From: an uncultured Eubacteriales bacterium
Lineage (GTDB): Bacteria > Bacillota > Clostridia > Christensenellales > Borkfalkiaceae
Length of the DNA: 25,571 bases
Direction of reading: 5' to 3'
Assembly (NCBI GenBank): GCA_902767455.1
Contig: CACXHH010000085.1
Location: forward strand, 1-25,571
Shown here in pieces: positions 14,929-23,506 of this stretch. The notes under the pieces are model-generated. The model ran no database searches. It saw nothing but the letters and a program-made list of their open reading frames with translations, and was not told the origin of the DNA. Position 1 is the first letter of the stretch. Each line of letters starts with the position of its first letter. Made by a program: the position numbers and the translations under genes.

Positions 14929-15109
14929 ACCGAAAATGCTCGAAAAAAATCCGACGTTAATTAACGCCGGACGTAAAAAGGTTTTGCACTACCAAAAACC
15001 GGTAGATTTATTTAACTTTTTTCTTGATAAGTGTTGCACTTAGTTTGACAATTCACCGTCGTTTTATGCGTACGCGTACGCGTTCACGCGGTATATAAGT
15101 TATAGGACG
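14929..15109. other. gene-poor stretch after the tRNA duplication
   Basis: No gene is seen. There is a small stem TCCG...CGGA around CGTTAATTAACG near 14950-14975. A sequence near 14985-15055 (TTGCACT twice, in opposite senses) has the flavour of insertion-sequence ends, but no transposase is present. Confidence 0.3.
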
Positions 15110-16390
15110 TTAAGCGGAAGGCGTGGAAGCGTTGGTGGGTGAAGATGGCGAAGAAGGCGGGGCGGCGGGAGTAGACGTCGCTTTCAAGTTTTCTTCGTTT
15201 ATCTCGCCGGCTTTGGTGAGCGCCACTTTGGTTATCAACGGACCGACGAGTTCGTAGATAAGCGTTGCCGAAAGAACGACGGTCGTGACCGAAGCCGACC
15301 ACGGCGCGAGCGCGGGCTCGTTGGCGATTATCTGCGCCATACCTATAGCGACGCCCGCTTGCGGCAGAAGCGTCAAGCCGAGATATTTTCTTACCGTCGG
15401 CTGAGCTTTTCCGAGCGTTGCGCCGATATACGCGCCGGTGTATTTCCCTATCGAGCGGACGACGAGATAGATAAGCCCGACGACTCCGACCGACAGAATT
15501 ATCTTCACGTTAAGCCCCGCGCCGGAAATTACGAAGAACAGCACGTAGAGCGGGTGAGTCCAGCGGTCGTAAGAGTCCATAACGCGTTCGGTGTGCTTGT
15601 CAAAGTTGCAGAAGACCGCGCCGATAGCCATGCACAGCAGCAGGCTCGACAGGTGCATAAGTTCCGACAGCGCCACGCCCGTAAACACGCAGATAATGAT
15701 TATGGTAAGTCTGTTCGCGCGGGATAAGAAGATTTTTTCCGCCATGGCTACGACGAAGCCGAGCGCCGCGCCGATAGCGAGCGACAACAATATTTCTTTG
15801 AGCGGCAACAGAACGATAGTCACGAAGTTCATGGCTTCGCCGACGGCAAAAGTCTTCGAGATGGAGAGCGACAGCTCGAACACGATAAGCCCGATCGCGT
15901 CGTCGATGGCGACTACGGGAAGAAGCGTTCGCGTGACGGGGCCGTCGGCTTTATATTGTTTTACGACGAGAAGCGTCGCCGCGGGCGCGGTCGCGGTCGC
16001 TATCGCGCCGAAGATGAACACGAGCGGCAGGTCGACCACGTGCAAAAGGTACGCGATAAACATTGCCAAATCGACGAGTACGGCGGTGATAAGCGCCTGA
16101 AAAAGCGTTATCGTGTAAATCTTTCCGCCGAGCTCTTTAAGGTTGTCAAGGCGGAAGGAAAACCCTATCGAAAACGCTATGAAGCCGAGCGCTATCGTCG
16201 AAAACAGGTTGAGCGCTTTGAGCGACGGTTCGGGCATCAAGCCGAACGAGTACGGGCTTATGATGAGCCCCGCCACGAGATACGCCGTTACGTTCGGCAT
16301 GTGGGCGAGCCTTAAAATTCGGGTGATAGCAAGCCCCAGCGCCATCGCGAGCGCGAGATATAGTAGCATCATTATAGTTTCTTGATTCAT
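15110..16390 (-). CDS. CPA2-family cation/proton antiporter (KefB/NapA type)
   Basis: The 426-aa integral membrane protein has about 12-13 hydrophobic segments throughout residues 5-395. It belongs to the monovalent cation:proton antiporter-2 family: the segment AIATATAPAATLLVVKQY followed by VAIDDAIGLIVFELS contains the acidic pair expected in the ion-binding core of such exchangers. It exchanges Na+ or K+ for protons across the inner membrane. There is no C-terminal TrkA-N/RCK domain. Instead the protein ends in a low-complexity Pro/Ser/Thr/Ala tail. AAGGT precedes the ATG. It appears to be a single-gene unit. Confidence 0.9.
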   Translation of the reverse strand: MNQETIMMLLYLALAMALGLAITRILRLAHMPNVTAYLVAGLIISPYSFGLMPEPSLKALNLFSTIALGFIAFSIGFSFRLDNLKELGGKIYTITLFQALITAVLVDLAMFIAYLLHVVDLPLVFIFGAIATATAPAATLLVVKQYKADGPVTRTLLPVVAIDDAIGLIVFELSLSISKTFAVGEAMNFVTIVLLPLKEILLSLAIGAALGFVVAMAEKIFLSRANRLTIIIICVFTGVALSELMHLSSLLLCMAIGAVFCNFDKHTERVMDSYDRWTHPLYVLFFVISGAGLNVKIILSVGVVGLIYLVVRSIGKYTGAYIGATLGKAQPTVRKYLGLTLLPQAGVAIGMAQIIANEPALAPWSASVTTVVLSATLIYELVGPLITKVALTKAGEINEENLKATSTPAAPPSSPSSPTNASTPSA

Positions 16391-16574
16391 TTTCAGACCT
16401 TCTTTTTCCGCCGACGGGTGAATTGTTTTTGGCGGAATTCTCTATGATAATATACTGTTTTTTCGCTTGAAAAGTGCGGCTATAACGTCGTTATCCGCGC
16501 GTTTTTGATTTTGTTACGCGGTGAGTCGAGCGTGGCCGCCGCGCGGAAGTTTTTCGCGCGGGAAGTCGTATTTA

Positions 16575-16605
16575 GCGCCGCTTGCCGCATCTCGGCAAGC
16601 GGCGC
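16575..16605. repeat. perfect 13-bp GC-rich inverted repeat
   Basis: GCGCCGCTTGCCG (16575-16587) and CGGCAAGCGGCGC (16593-16605) flank a 5-nt loop. There is no T-run on either side, so it is not a classic terminator. It lies in the 310-bp gene-free interval between the antiporter and the RHS fragment, which otherwise shows nothing. Confidence 0.6.
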
Positions 16606-16699
16606 GTTGAAATTCGATATGCGTTCGCCTTTAAAAAACATACGAGTACCGTAACGGATGATCGCAATTTTTAACAGCATATAGTATTGTAACCTTTTT

Positions 16700-18139
16700 T
16701 CAAAAAAAGGCAACAAAAAAACGCCCGCGCGGCGAAATTTGTCGGCAAATTTCGCCGTGTAAGCGCAATAAATCGGTTGCGCGTCGTAACAGAAAGCCGT
16801 GCGATAAAAGTATCGCGAAAAAAACGCTATGTTTCGGTATTGACAAGTTATTTGTTTTATGTAAAAATATATTTATAAAAAAATTCAATAAATTGACAGG
16901 AATTGTCACTACAGGCGTGCCTTCTTTAAAACACTGCGCGTATTGGATAATATTCCCTACCGCAACGGCGACTGCAGAAAATGCAAAACTCGTGACAAGG
17001 GCGTCCAGAAGATTATCCTGCACGTGATTGGCAAACGCAGTCCAGAATTCGCCCCCAACAAGCGCAGCACAAATCCCCGACAATATCCCGCCTATTATCA
17101 GCAACACTGCCGCTCCTATCGCGGTACCCAACGCTATCTTACCGAGCGTCACAAATACCGTCGCCACTGTCGCTCCGCCGCATGGCCCCGAGTAGATACA
17201 AGCAACAACCGTAGCGGCTACACCTATCACGCCATATACAACGTATTTTCCCCATATATCCCACCACGTGAGTTCTTCACCGTTAGCGGGCGGAATCGTG
17301 CCGTCCCAATAAAAATCCAATGAAGGCAACACCGTTTGCGCGGCTATGATGACGGCAAGCGGGTTTCTCGTCCACAAAGCATATAAGTTAAGCGCGAATA
17401 TTACGCTTGCGGTCGAAAGCAACCGTTCGGGGCTTGCGGCGTTGATGAATCTGCCGCGCTCCGGGTCGTACCATCTTCCGTCTATTAAATACAGACCTGT
17501 ATCGGCATCATAATATTGGCTCTTCCATCGGAACGGGTTTTCGTTTGCCAGCGCAAATGTCCCTTCCGCATTTATCTGATAATCGTATGTGCCGATCAAC
17601 TTACCGCTTGACGTGTACAAATATCGGAACCCTGTATATCCGTTATTATCTATTAAGCTTATTACGTTACCCTGTGCGTCTTTATTGAAGTAAACGGTGT
17701 TTGCTCCGCTGTTTCCGTTCAATTCGTATCCGGCAAGACCCTCTATATCGTAGATAAGCCGATACTTATTATTGTCCTTCTCAATTGCTATCAGTTTATC
17801 CCCGTCGTAATAAAATTTATCTTTTACTACATTGTTTACGCTTTTACTGTTTAAACGACCTTGTGCGTCATATTGATAAATAATTTCGTCGCCGTTTATT
17901 ACGTATTTTTTAAGAGGATTGCCGCGCTCCCACCACATATTCTGCGAAGCGCTCTTAAAACACGTCGGGTTGCCGCAATTATCGTATGTATACGTTTCGA
18001 CGTCTACGCCATTCTTCTTTACGCTCGTAAGCCGTCCCGCTTGATAATAATAGTAATACGTTCCGCTACTCGTACTGAGGACGCTGATGTTTCCTTCGTT
18101 GTTATACGTATATCCGCAGCCGAAAAGCGTTTTACGCAA
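16700..18139 (-). pseudogene. RHS-repeat core fragment with truncated Hint domain
   Basis: RHS proteins are very large toxin-delivery shells, usually over 1,000 aa. Here only 479 aa remain, starting mid-repeat (the frame is open to a stop at 18170, with no ribosome binding site). YD-type repeats (YTYDNCGN, YYDGDKL) lead to the RHS core FRWKSQYYDADTGLYLIDGR and YDPERGRF (about 202-231). A hydrophobic pre-toxin region (295-400) follows, and then CFKEGTPVVT at residues 403-412, the first strand of a Hint self-cleaving domain. After that (about 16906) the sequence becomes AT-rich and unlike the family, running into a terminator. So both ends are lost: the N-terminal shell and the rest of Hint plus toxin. 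Confidence 0.85.
16708..16757 (-). terminator. terminator at the end of the RHS fragment
   Basis: CGGCGAAATTT (16730-16740) pairs with AAATTTCGCCG (16747-16757). On the minus strand a T7 run follows after GCGCGGGCG. The RHS frame runs through it, which shows that the last codons of that frame are not natural coding sequence. Confidence 0.6.
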
Positions 18140-18358
18140 ATGACCGTCATACCGACCAGAACGGGCTTTTTAGGCTATTCAAACATTACATAAACCTTGC
18201 CCGCTAACGTACAAAAGACAAAATATAGCACTTTTCAATAAATACACGAAAAAAAGATATATTGCAATGAAGAAGGGGCAAATAATTCCGCATCAGAATA
18301 ATTCTGTCAGAACGTTGAATAAAGCTATAAAAATCATCACTTTTTAATTCTTGGCATA
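18140..18358. other. gap between immunity gene and RHS fragment
   Basis: The minus-strand RHS frame continues 10 codons to a stop at 18170. The remainder is AT-rich and holds no gene. Confidence 0.4.
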
Positions 18359-18988
18359 TTATTTTACCATCTCGCTTAATTCACGATCACTCAATTCGGT
18401 ATATTTATATCCTCGTTCCGTTATGGAAAAAATTGGTTTGTCTAACGTAGATATATCATATTTTATGGATTCATTACTACAATAAAAACACAACCGTGAA
18501 TCATTCCCGTCAAACACTATTTTCATACCGACAATAATGTTCTCATCAATAATTGGCATCATATCTTCAAAAACTTCAAATATTTGCTTAAATAAAATCT
18601 CTTTCATTTCCGATTCATTCAATGTCAGTAACCGTATACATTTTTTGGAAACTTTCCTGAAACAATCTTCGGGCGCAAAATTCAGGTCCTCGACCTTTAA
18701 ATATCGATCACTATTGAGCAAATCTTTTATTTGTTTGTTCTCCAAGATAAAATTATGAAAACCACTATGTGGCAATCTCTTTAAAAGTTCGCACTTATCA
18801 AAAATGAATGAATTATTCCTCGAAAATGTACACAGCGTTCTCACGTTACCTTTTTCAAACGAAATATAAGTTCCTGTTTCATTTAAACTCATGTCATAAC
18901 ATATTATTTTCCCATTAGAGGCAACATAGTCATGAATTAGTTCTGAAATTTGTTTTAAATCTAATACTATTAATCGTATTTTTACCAA
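18359..18988 (-). CDS. putative immunity protein of the RHS toxin
   Basis: A 209-aa, AT-rich, soluble protein of no recognised family. It begins at TTG 18988, inside the 3' end of the toxin frame (7-nt overlap), with GGAGG exactly 9 nt upstream, which makes the rare start convincing. A small unrelated gene directly and overlappingly downstream of a polymorphic toxin C-terminus is the standard position for its immunity gene. Much lower GC content than neighbours suggests horizontal acquisition with the toxin. The function is inferred from position only. Confidence 0.65.
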   Translation of the reverse strand: MVKIRLIVLDLKQISELIHDYVASNGKIICYDMSLNETGTYISFEKGNVRTLCTFSRNNSFIFDKCELLKRLPHSGFHNFILENKQIKDLLNSDRYLKVEDLNFAPEDCFRKVSKKCIRLLTLNESEMKEILFKQIFEVFEDMMPIIDENIIVGMKIVFDGNDSRLCFYCSNESIKYDISTLDKPIFSITERGYKYTELSDRELSEMVK

Positions 18989-19539
18989 TGCAACACGCCT
19001 CCAAATCCTTTAATATATTTTGATGCTCTTACGACAGCTTTTCTAACTTTATGACTACTATTGAAGACATCGGCACCTTTCCCAACAAATTTGTTAATAT
19101 AGGTATCAAAAGGTAATTTTCCCGAGCCACTCGGACCGCTCTTATACTGCAAATGCATTGTATACCGATTTGCTCCCGCATACTCCACATCTACTCTAAC
19201 ATCATTATAAGGACCAACTTCACCATCAACATGAAATGATTCGCTTTTATATCCTTTCCCATCAATTTTAGCACACGTATTATGCACCAGCACCTTACTG
19301 TCAGTGACATAATATGTATGGAAATCTTCGACCTCGAAGTTGTAGGTAGTTTCGGGCGTGACAAGCTCTTCAACTTCTATCGAATCTATTGTAACAGGTT
19401 TTCCGTCAGAAAGCAATAGTTTATCGTGAGTTTTAAGCTTGTTTGCGGTCACGAACCCCGAACCGACAACATAGAACGGGTGTCCGCCTGTACAGACTAT
19501 TTCTTCTCCGTTAACGAAGATATGATACTCTGAACTGTT
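18982..19539 (-). pseudogene. Hint C-terminal part plus toxin-like domain, 5'-truncated
   Basis: The frame is open from 19539 (stop at 19540-19542) and has no natural start; a GTG at 19452 is only internal. The first part, EYHIFVNGEEIVCTGGHPFY to YNFEVEDFHTYYVTDSKVLV and the closing HN, is a Hint domain lacking only its first strand. Hint domains release C-terminal toxins by self-cleavage. After VHN-TC come about 95 residues (GKGYKSESFHVDGEVGPYND, RYTMHLQYKSG, KAVVRASKYIKGFGG) that I do not recognise; by position they form the toxin. The piece upstream of 19540 has been replaced by a hairpin repeat. Confidence 0.75.
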
Positions 19540-19544
19540 TTAAA

Positions 19545-19680
19545 CGTATTCCAAATAGACGTTTTGGACGACCGTAAACGGTCGCGAAGTCGGCTATGCC
19601 GACGCCAAAAGTCGTGATATTGTATAGCTTGGCTCGCTTGCGCGAGCTACGCCGCTCGTTGCGGCGTACGGTAATTATTA
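19545..19680 (+). repeat. dispersed hairpin repeat related to the tandem array at 191-763
   Basis: It shares, in the same order, GACGTTTTGGACGACCG with a CGGTCG partner, a GGCGCC-like block followed by AAAGTC, TATA, GCTCGCT, and a terminal GC-rich hairpin (ACGCCGC-TCGTT-GCGGCGT) with the array at the left end. Four stem-loops occur in 110 bp. Loops differ while stems are kept. It abuts the broken Hint frame. Confidence 0.65.
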
Positions 19681-20046
19681 AAGCAATTTAAGCTTTTTAC
19701 GCTGTCGTTTTTTTGAAAAAAGCGGCGGAATTATATTAAACGAAGGCGTCGGCGCCGTTCGGTATCGTGTGCGATACGCGGATAGCGGCGGCGTTTTATA
19801 TTGTTATACGCGGTCAAAAAGCCATTCGATTTTTTAAAAATCTTTTGGCTGAAACGTGTATAAACGGTCGTGTAGTCGTGCGTTGTTTTTCATGGCGGCA
19901 AAAAAAGTCGACGTATAAGTCGGGTTTGTAAAAATTTAATCGACTTATAGGCAAGGTAATTATGGAAAAATAAGGCAAAAATTAACGGAAAACGGCGTTA
20001 TAGACAGACTTTTTTGAAAATTTTTAAAAATTTTTTCGTTTAACGC
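19681..20046. other. gene-free stretch before the 471-aa gene
   Basis: No open frame of interest is present. One clear stem, TATAAGTCG (19914-19922) / CGACTTATA (19941-19949), has an 18-nt loop. The rest is AT-rich with T-runs and small GC-rich blocks, probably relics of the same repeat family. Confidence 0.4.
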
Positions 20047-20075
20047 TTGATAAATGCGATTTTATATTATATAAT
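20047..20075 (+). promoter_or_regulatory. promoter for the 471-aa duplicated-domain gene
   Basis: TTGATA (20047-20052) and a perfect TATAAT (20070-20075) are separated by 17 bp, 56 bp ahead of the start codon. Confidence 0.75.
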
Positions 20076-20131
20076 GTATGTGTATACGTATGAAAGTACA
20101 TTTTTAAGCGTAACGCTGTGTGAGGTGCATT

Positions 20132-21547
20132 ATGGCCGAAAACGAAAAGAAATTTTTAGCGGTTATTGAAGAAGTCGACGTTGATTCGCAAGGTCAGGTC
20201 GTCGTTGCGGAAGCTCCCGCAAAGGAAAAGATCGTCTACGTCGACAGGTATATCGAACTTCCCGCCGAACAGCCCGAGCAGGAGGTCGAAGAAACCGTTG
20301 AACAGCCCGTCGAAGAGCCCGTTGAACAGCCCGTCGAAGAGCCCGTTGAACAGCCCGTCGAAGAAGCCGCGGAAGAAACTGCCGTCGCCGTCGAAGAGCC
20401 CGAAGAAATTCTCGACGAAGCTTCCGAAGACGAAGAAGTCGAAGTCGATGAATTCGGCAACGTCGTTCGTTACCGCAAATCGTTTATGGCTCGTCTTATC
20501 CAGACGCAGAACCCCAACCAGGATTACTATACCGAGCTCAAGAACGAACTCTTGTCTTATAAGGGCGTCAAGTCAAGGCTCAGCTGGAAATACGATTCCT
20601 TTAACAAGGGCAGGAAGAAATGCGCCAAGATCGCCATTCGCGGCAAGACGCTCGTTTTGTATCTCGCGCTCGACCCGCTCGACGAAGAGAAATTCCACCC
20701 GACCAAATACTATCAATTCAACGCGGGCGAAACCAAGTGTTACGCCGAAGTTCCTTTCGGCATGAAGATACGAAGCGACAGGGCGCTCAAATACGCCAAA
20801 GAGCTTATCGCTATCCTTATGGCTGAACTCGGGCTTGAAAAACGCGAGATCGTTCAGGAAGATTACCACTATCCGTACGAAACCACCGAACAGCTCATCT
20901 CCGAAGGTCTTATCAAGATAATCGGCGTCGGCGGCGAAGCTTATCAGGGCTTCTCGACGGTAGGCGAAACGCTTACTCAGCCTGCCGAAGAGCCCGCCGA
21001 AGAAGAAGTCGCGGCGGCGGAAGCCGAAGCCTTCGAGCCGGAAGAAGCGGCTGAAGAGCCTTCAGATGAAGCCGAGCCGTTTGCCGCGATCGACGCAGAA
21101 GCTAAACCCAAATACGTCAACAAGAGCTTCGCGCAGAAGATGATGCTTGCCGACGAGATCTTGCAGGACAGATACGACGAGCTCAAAAACTACGCGCTCC
21201 GCTTCAAAAAGATCAAATCAAGGATATCCAAGAAGTTCGACTCGTTCAATAAGGGCAGATTGCAGTTCGTGAAACTTTCCGTCGCCGGGAAGACGCTTAA
21301 ACTCTATCTCAATATGGACATCAACACCGCAGACCCGAAGTTCCATTGCAAGGACGTGAGCGATAAGAAGACTTACGAACCCGTTCCCGTGCTGTTGAGA
21401 GTCAAATCGGGCAGAGCCGTCAAGTACGCGAAGATGCTTATCGATCAATGCGCCGAATCTCACGGCCTTACCGAAAACAAGAAGTTCTTAGGCGTTGACG
21501 CAATCGCGCTCGTCGAAGAATCTCTTGCGCCGAAGCAGGAAGACTGA
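20132..21547 (+). CDS. protein of unknown function with two copies of a novel domain
   Basis: I do not recognise this 471-aa cytoplasmic protein. It has an N-terminal region of about 130 aa, rich in Glu/Pro/Val with near-perfect EQPVEEPV repeats. Then come two homologous domains of about 115 aa, each opening with KSF, then Y-x-ELKN, K-x2-KSR-x-S-x-K-(Y/F)-DSFNKGR, G-KTL-x-LYL and a closing R-A-x-KYAK. The second domain follows another acidic linker (EEPAEEEVAAAEAEAFEPEE). Codon use is strongly biased like the ribosomal genes, suggesting high expression. The ATG at 20132 is chosen over a GTG at 20120 because AGGTG lies just before it. Basic, conserved faces suggest nucleic-acid or ribosome contact, an inference only. 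Confidence 0.85.
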   Translation: MAENEKKFLAVIEEVDVDSQGQVVVAEAPAKEKIVYVDRYIELPAEQPEQEVEETVEQPVEEPVEQPVEEPVEQPVEEAAEETAVAVEEPEEILDEASEDEEVEVDEFGNVVRYRKSFMARLIQTQNPNQDYYTELKNELLSYKGVKSRLSWKYDSFNKGRKKCAKIAIRGKTLVLYLALDPLDEEKFHPTKYYQFNAGETKCYAEVPFGMKIRSDRALKYAKELIAILMAELGLEKREIVQEDYHYPYETTEQLISEGLIKIIGVGGEAYQGFSTVGETLTQPAEEPAEEEVAAAEAEAFEPEEAAEEPSDEAEPFAAIDAEAKPKYVNKSFAQKMMLADEILQDRYDELKNYALRFKKIKSRISKKFDSFNKGRLQFVKLSVAGKTLKLYLNMDINTADPKFHCKDVSDKKTYEPVPVLLRVKSGRAVKYAKMLIDQCAESHGLTENKKFLGVDAIALVEESLAPKQED

Positions 21548-21583
21548 TCGATTTGACCGATTTTATTGAATAATCTATTACCG

Positions 21584-21616
21584 CCGCCGCGAATTCTCGC
21601 GGCGGTGAAATTTTTT
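21584..21616 (+). terminator. terminator after the 471-aa gene
   Basis: CCGCCGCGA (21584-21592) pairs with TCGCGGCGG (21597-21605), followed after a short gap by TTTTTT. Confidence 0.85.
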
Positions 21617-21656
21617 AATAAAGAAATGAAGAAATTGCGGTCGGCTATTCCGAATT

Positions 21657-21685
21657 GTTGTTTTTTGCCTTATGGCAAAAACAAC
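21657..21685. repeat. 12-bp inverted repeat upstream of rpmG
   Basis: GTTGTTTTTTGCC and GGCAAAAACAAC can pair with one bulged T and a 4-nt loop. It lies in the 315-bp gene-free interval before rpmG, which otherwise contains only the rpmG promoter. Confidence 0.5.
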
Positions 21686-21782
21686 ATCTTGCGGTTTGGC
21701 TTTGGCACGGGCACGAGATATCGGCGTTTTGGCAAATCAAGTTTGAAAACGATAAAAAATATCGCAAAAAGCCGAAAAATGC

Positions 21783-21811
21783 TTGACAAATATATAATTA
21801 TATAGTAAAAT
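21783..21811 (+). promoter_or_regulatory. rpmG-secE-nusG promoter
   Basis: A perfect TTGACA (21783-21788) and TAAAAT (21806-21811) are separated by 17 bp. Confidence 0.75.
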
Positions 21812-21862
21812 AACAAAGCACCTTCGAAGCGGGGGTGTTAATTTTTTAGGAAGGCATTTATT

Positions 21863-22024
21863 ATGGCAAAGGGAGTCAGAACAAGAATCACGCTTGCTTG
21901 CACGGAATGTAAGCAGAGAAATTACGACGTGTACAAGAACAAGAAAAACACCCCTGACAGGATCGAGCTCAACAAATACTGCCCGTTCTGCAAAAAACAC
22001 ACTGCTCACAAGGAAACGAAGTAA
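21863..22024 (+). CDS. rpmG: 50S ribosomal protein L33, zinc-binding form
   Basis: A 53-aa basic protein of the large ribosomal subunit. It carries CTEC and CPFC, the two cysteine pairs that hold zinc in the C+ form of L33, and the conserved LACTEC, NKYCPFC and HKETK segments. TAGGAAGG lies about 8 nt upstream. It is the first gene of the rpmG-secE-nusG operon, a common order in Firmicutes. Its retention of cysteines implies that a zinc-free paralogue, if present, lies elsewhere. Confidence 0.95.
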   Translation: MAKGVRTRITLACTECKQRNYDVYKNKKNTPDRIELNKYCPFCKKHTAHKETK

Positions 22025-22044
22025 GGTTTTTGGGGGAGCTTATT

Positions 22045-22320
22045 ATGAGCAAAAATAACGAAGTCAACGAAAAGAAAGTTTCCAAGAAGGAAGTCAAAAA
22101 CAAAAAGCCTAACGTATTCGTAAGAATAGGCAGATGGTTCAAAAGGACTTTCTCGGGAATGTGGCAGGAACTCAAAAAGGTTACCTGGCCGAAGTTCCCC
22201 ACGGTCGTCAAACAGACGGGCGTAGTATTAGGAGTAGTCTTATTCTTCCTCGTAGCCGTAACTTTAGTCAATTTCGGTTTATCCAAATTGCTTGAAGTTA
22301 TCGGTCTCACTTTCAGCTGA
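22045..22320 (+). CDS. secE: protein translocase subunit SecE
   Basis: A 91-aa membrane protein that clamps the SecY channel. A lysine-rich N-terminus leads to the amphipathic helix (FSGMWQELKKVTWPKFP), the SecE signature, then a single transmembrane helix (VVLGVVLFFLVAVTLVNFGL). ATG 22045 is preferred to an upstream TTG because GGGGAG sits 7-10 nt before it. It lies 20 bp behind rpmG and 10 bp ahead of nusG. Confidence 0.95.
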   Translation: MSKNNEVNEKKVSKKEVKNKKPNVFVRIGRWFKRTFSGMWQELKKVTWPKFPTVVKQTGVVLGVVLFFLVAVTLVNFGLSKLLEVIGLTFS

Positions 22321-22330
22321 GGGGGGTTAA

Positions 22331-22870
22331 ATGAGCGCTGAATCCGCAAGCTGGTACGTTCTCCATACGCGTTCGGGTTACGAAGCGTTGGTTAAATCGG
22401 GGCTGGAAAAGCTTATCGAAAACAATAACTTATCCGAAGTTATTTACGAGATACAGATCCCGACCGAACAGACCATCGAAGAAAAAAACGGCAAGAAAAA
22501 GGTCGTTGAAAGAAAGCGCTTTCCTTGTTACGTCTTTATTAAGATGGATTATAACAACGACTATTGGTACATGATAACCAATACCCGTGGCGTCACGGGG
22601 TTCGTCGGTCCGCAAGGAAGGCCCATGCCTTTGACCACGGAAGAAGTTCAACGCCTCGGCATCGACAAGAAGATCTCTCTCGAAGTCGAACTCGCCCCGG
22701 GCGATAACGTCAAGATAGCTTCCGGCGCAATGGCTAACTTCATAGGCGAAGTTGAATCTGTCAACGAATCCGCTCAAAAGGCCATGGTCAAAGTCACGGT
22801 CTTCGGGCGTGAAACGAGCGTCGAATTAAGTTATGCCGACCTTATCAAAATCGGCGCCGACAACGCGTAA
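22331..22870 (+). CDS. nusG: transcription termination/antitermination factor NusG
   Basis: A 179-aa protein that binds RNA polymerase and modulates elongation, pausing and termination. It has the NGN domain (WYVLHTRSGYE, FPCYVFIKM, VTGFVG) and a C-terminal KOW domain (APGDNVKIASGAMANFIGEV). AGGGGGG precedes the ATG closely. It is the last gene of the secE-nusG unit before the rplK leader. Confidence 0.97.
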   Translation: MSAESASWYVLHTRSGYEALVKSGLEKLIENNNLSEVIYEIQIPTEQTIEEKNGKKKVVERKRFPCYVFIKMDYNNDYWYMITNTRGVTGFVGPQGRPMPLTTEEVQRLGIDKKISLEVELAPGDNVKIASGAMANFIGEVESVNESAQKAMVKVTVFGRETSVELSYADLIKIGADNA

Positions 22871-22901
22871 TAAGGCTTATTTAAGCTCGTTTACGGTCGG
22901 A

Positions 22902-22938
22902 AACGCCCTTTCATTATTATATAATATAAAGCGAAAGG
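22902..22938 (+). promoter_or_regulatory. hairpin and -10-like box upstream of rplK
   Basis: CGCCCTTTC and GAAAGGCG form an imperfect stem around an AT-rich loop that contains TATAAT (22920-22925). No good -35 box is placed 17 bp upstream, so a promoter is uncertain. It may instead be a weak nusG terminator. Confidence 0.35.
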
Positions 22939-23011
22939 CGAAAAATCGTCACTTCCCGCAAAAGTTCGCGGCAAGCTCTTGCCCGAAGAAGCGGTAAAAA
23001 GTGTATAAATC

Positions 23012-23056
23012 GTGGGAGAGACGTTAAATTTTCTCATGGCGTCTTGTTTTTACCAC
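23012..23056 (+). promoter_or_regulatory. putative L1-binding leader ahead of rplK
   Basis: GTGGGAG (23012-23018) and ACCAC (23052-23056) can pair around an inner GAGACG/CGTCTT stem, directly before the AGGAGG ribosome binding site of rplK. The same GTGGGAGAG...ACCACA form recurs before rplA. Ribosomal protein L1 is known to bind such sites and repress L11-L1 translation. Assignment rests on pattern. Confidence 0.5.
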
Positions 23057-23072
23057 ATTGAGGAGGCACATT

Positions 23073-23498
23073 ATGGCAAAAAAAGTTACGGCTGTAGTAA
23101 AACTTCAATTACCTGCCGGCAAGGCGACTCCGGGCCCACCCGTCGGTTCCACGTTAGGACCTTACGGTATCAATATCCCGGGCTTTACCAAGGAGTTCAA
23201 CGCTAAGACGACTGCGCAGGCAGGTCTTATTATTCCTGTGGTTATCACCATTTATCAGGATAGATCCTTTACCTTCATTTTGAAGACTCCGCCCGTCCCC
23301 GTCCTTATCAAAAAGGCTTGCGGTATCGAATCGGGCAGCGGCACTCCCAACAAGACCAAGGTAGCTAACCTTACCAAGGCTCAGGTTGAAGAGATAGCCA
23401 AAATCAAAATGGTCGACACCAACGCCGCTTCTTTGGAAGCTTGCATGAGCATGGTCGCAGGCACCGCGCGCAGCATGGGCGTTACCGTCGAACAGTAA
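23073..23498 (+). CDS. rplK: 50S ribosomal protein L11
   Basis: A 141-aa protein of the GTPase-associated centre; it contacts L10-L7/L12, the stalk and RelA. Conserved LQLPAGKATPGPPVGSTLGP at the N-terminus and the C-terminal RNA-binding segment (AQVEEIAKIKMVDTNA, GTARSMGV) are complete. ATG 23073 with GAGGAGG 5-7 nt ahead is chosen over an upstream TTG. Confidence 0.97.
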   Translation: MAKKVTAVVKLQLPAGKATPGPPVGSTLGPYGINIPGFTKEFNAKTTAQAGLIIPVVITIYQDRSFTFILKTPPVPVLIKKACGIESGSGTPNKTKVANLTKAQVEEIAKIKMVDTNAASLEACMSMVAGTARSMGVTVEQ

Positions 23499-23506
23499 AG
23501 GAGAAA

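Noticed and set aside
16480..16716. 78-codon minus-strand frame
   Set aside because: It runs through the perfect hairpin at 16575-16605, has no ribosome binding site and no resemblance to a protein.
21566..21805. 79-codon plus-strand frame before rpmG
   Set aside because: It begins inside the terminator of the previous gene and runs into the rpmG promoter.
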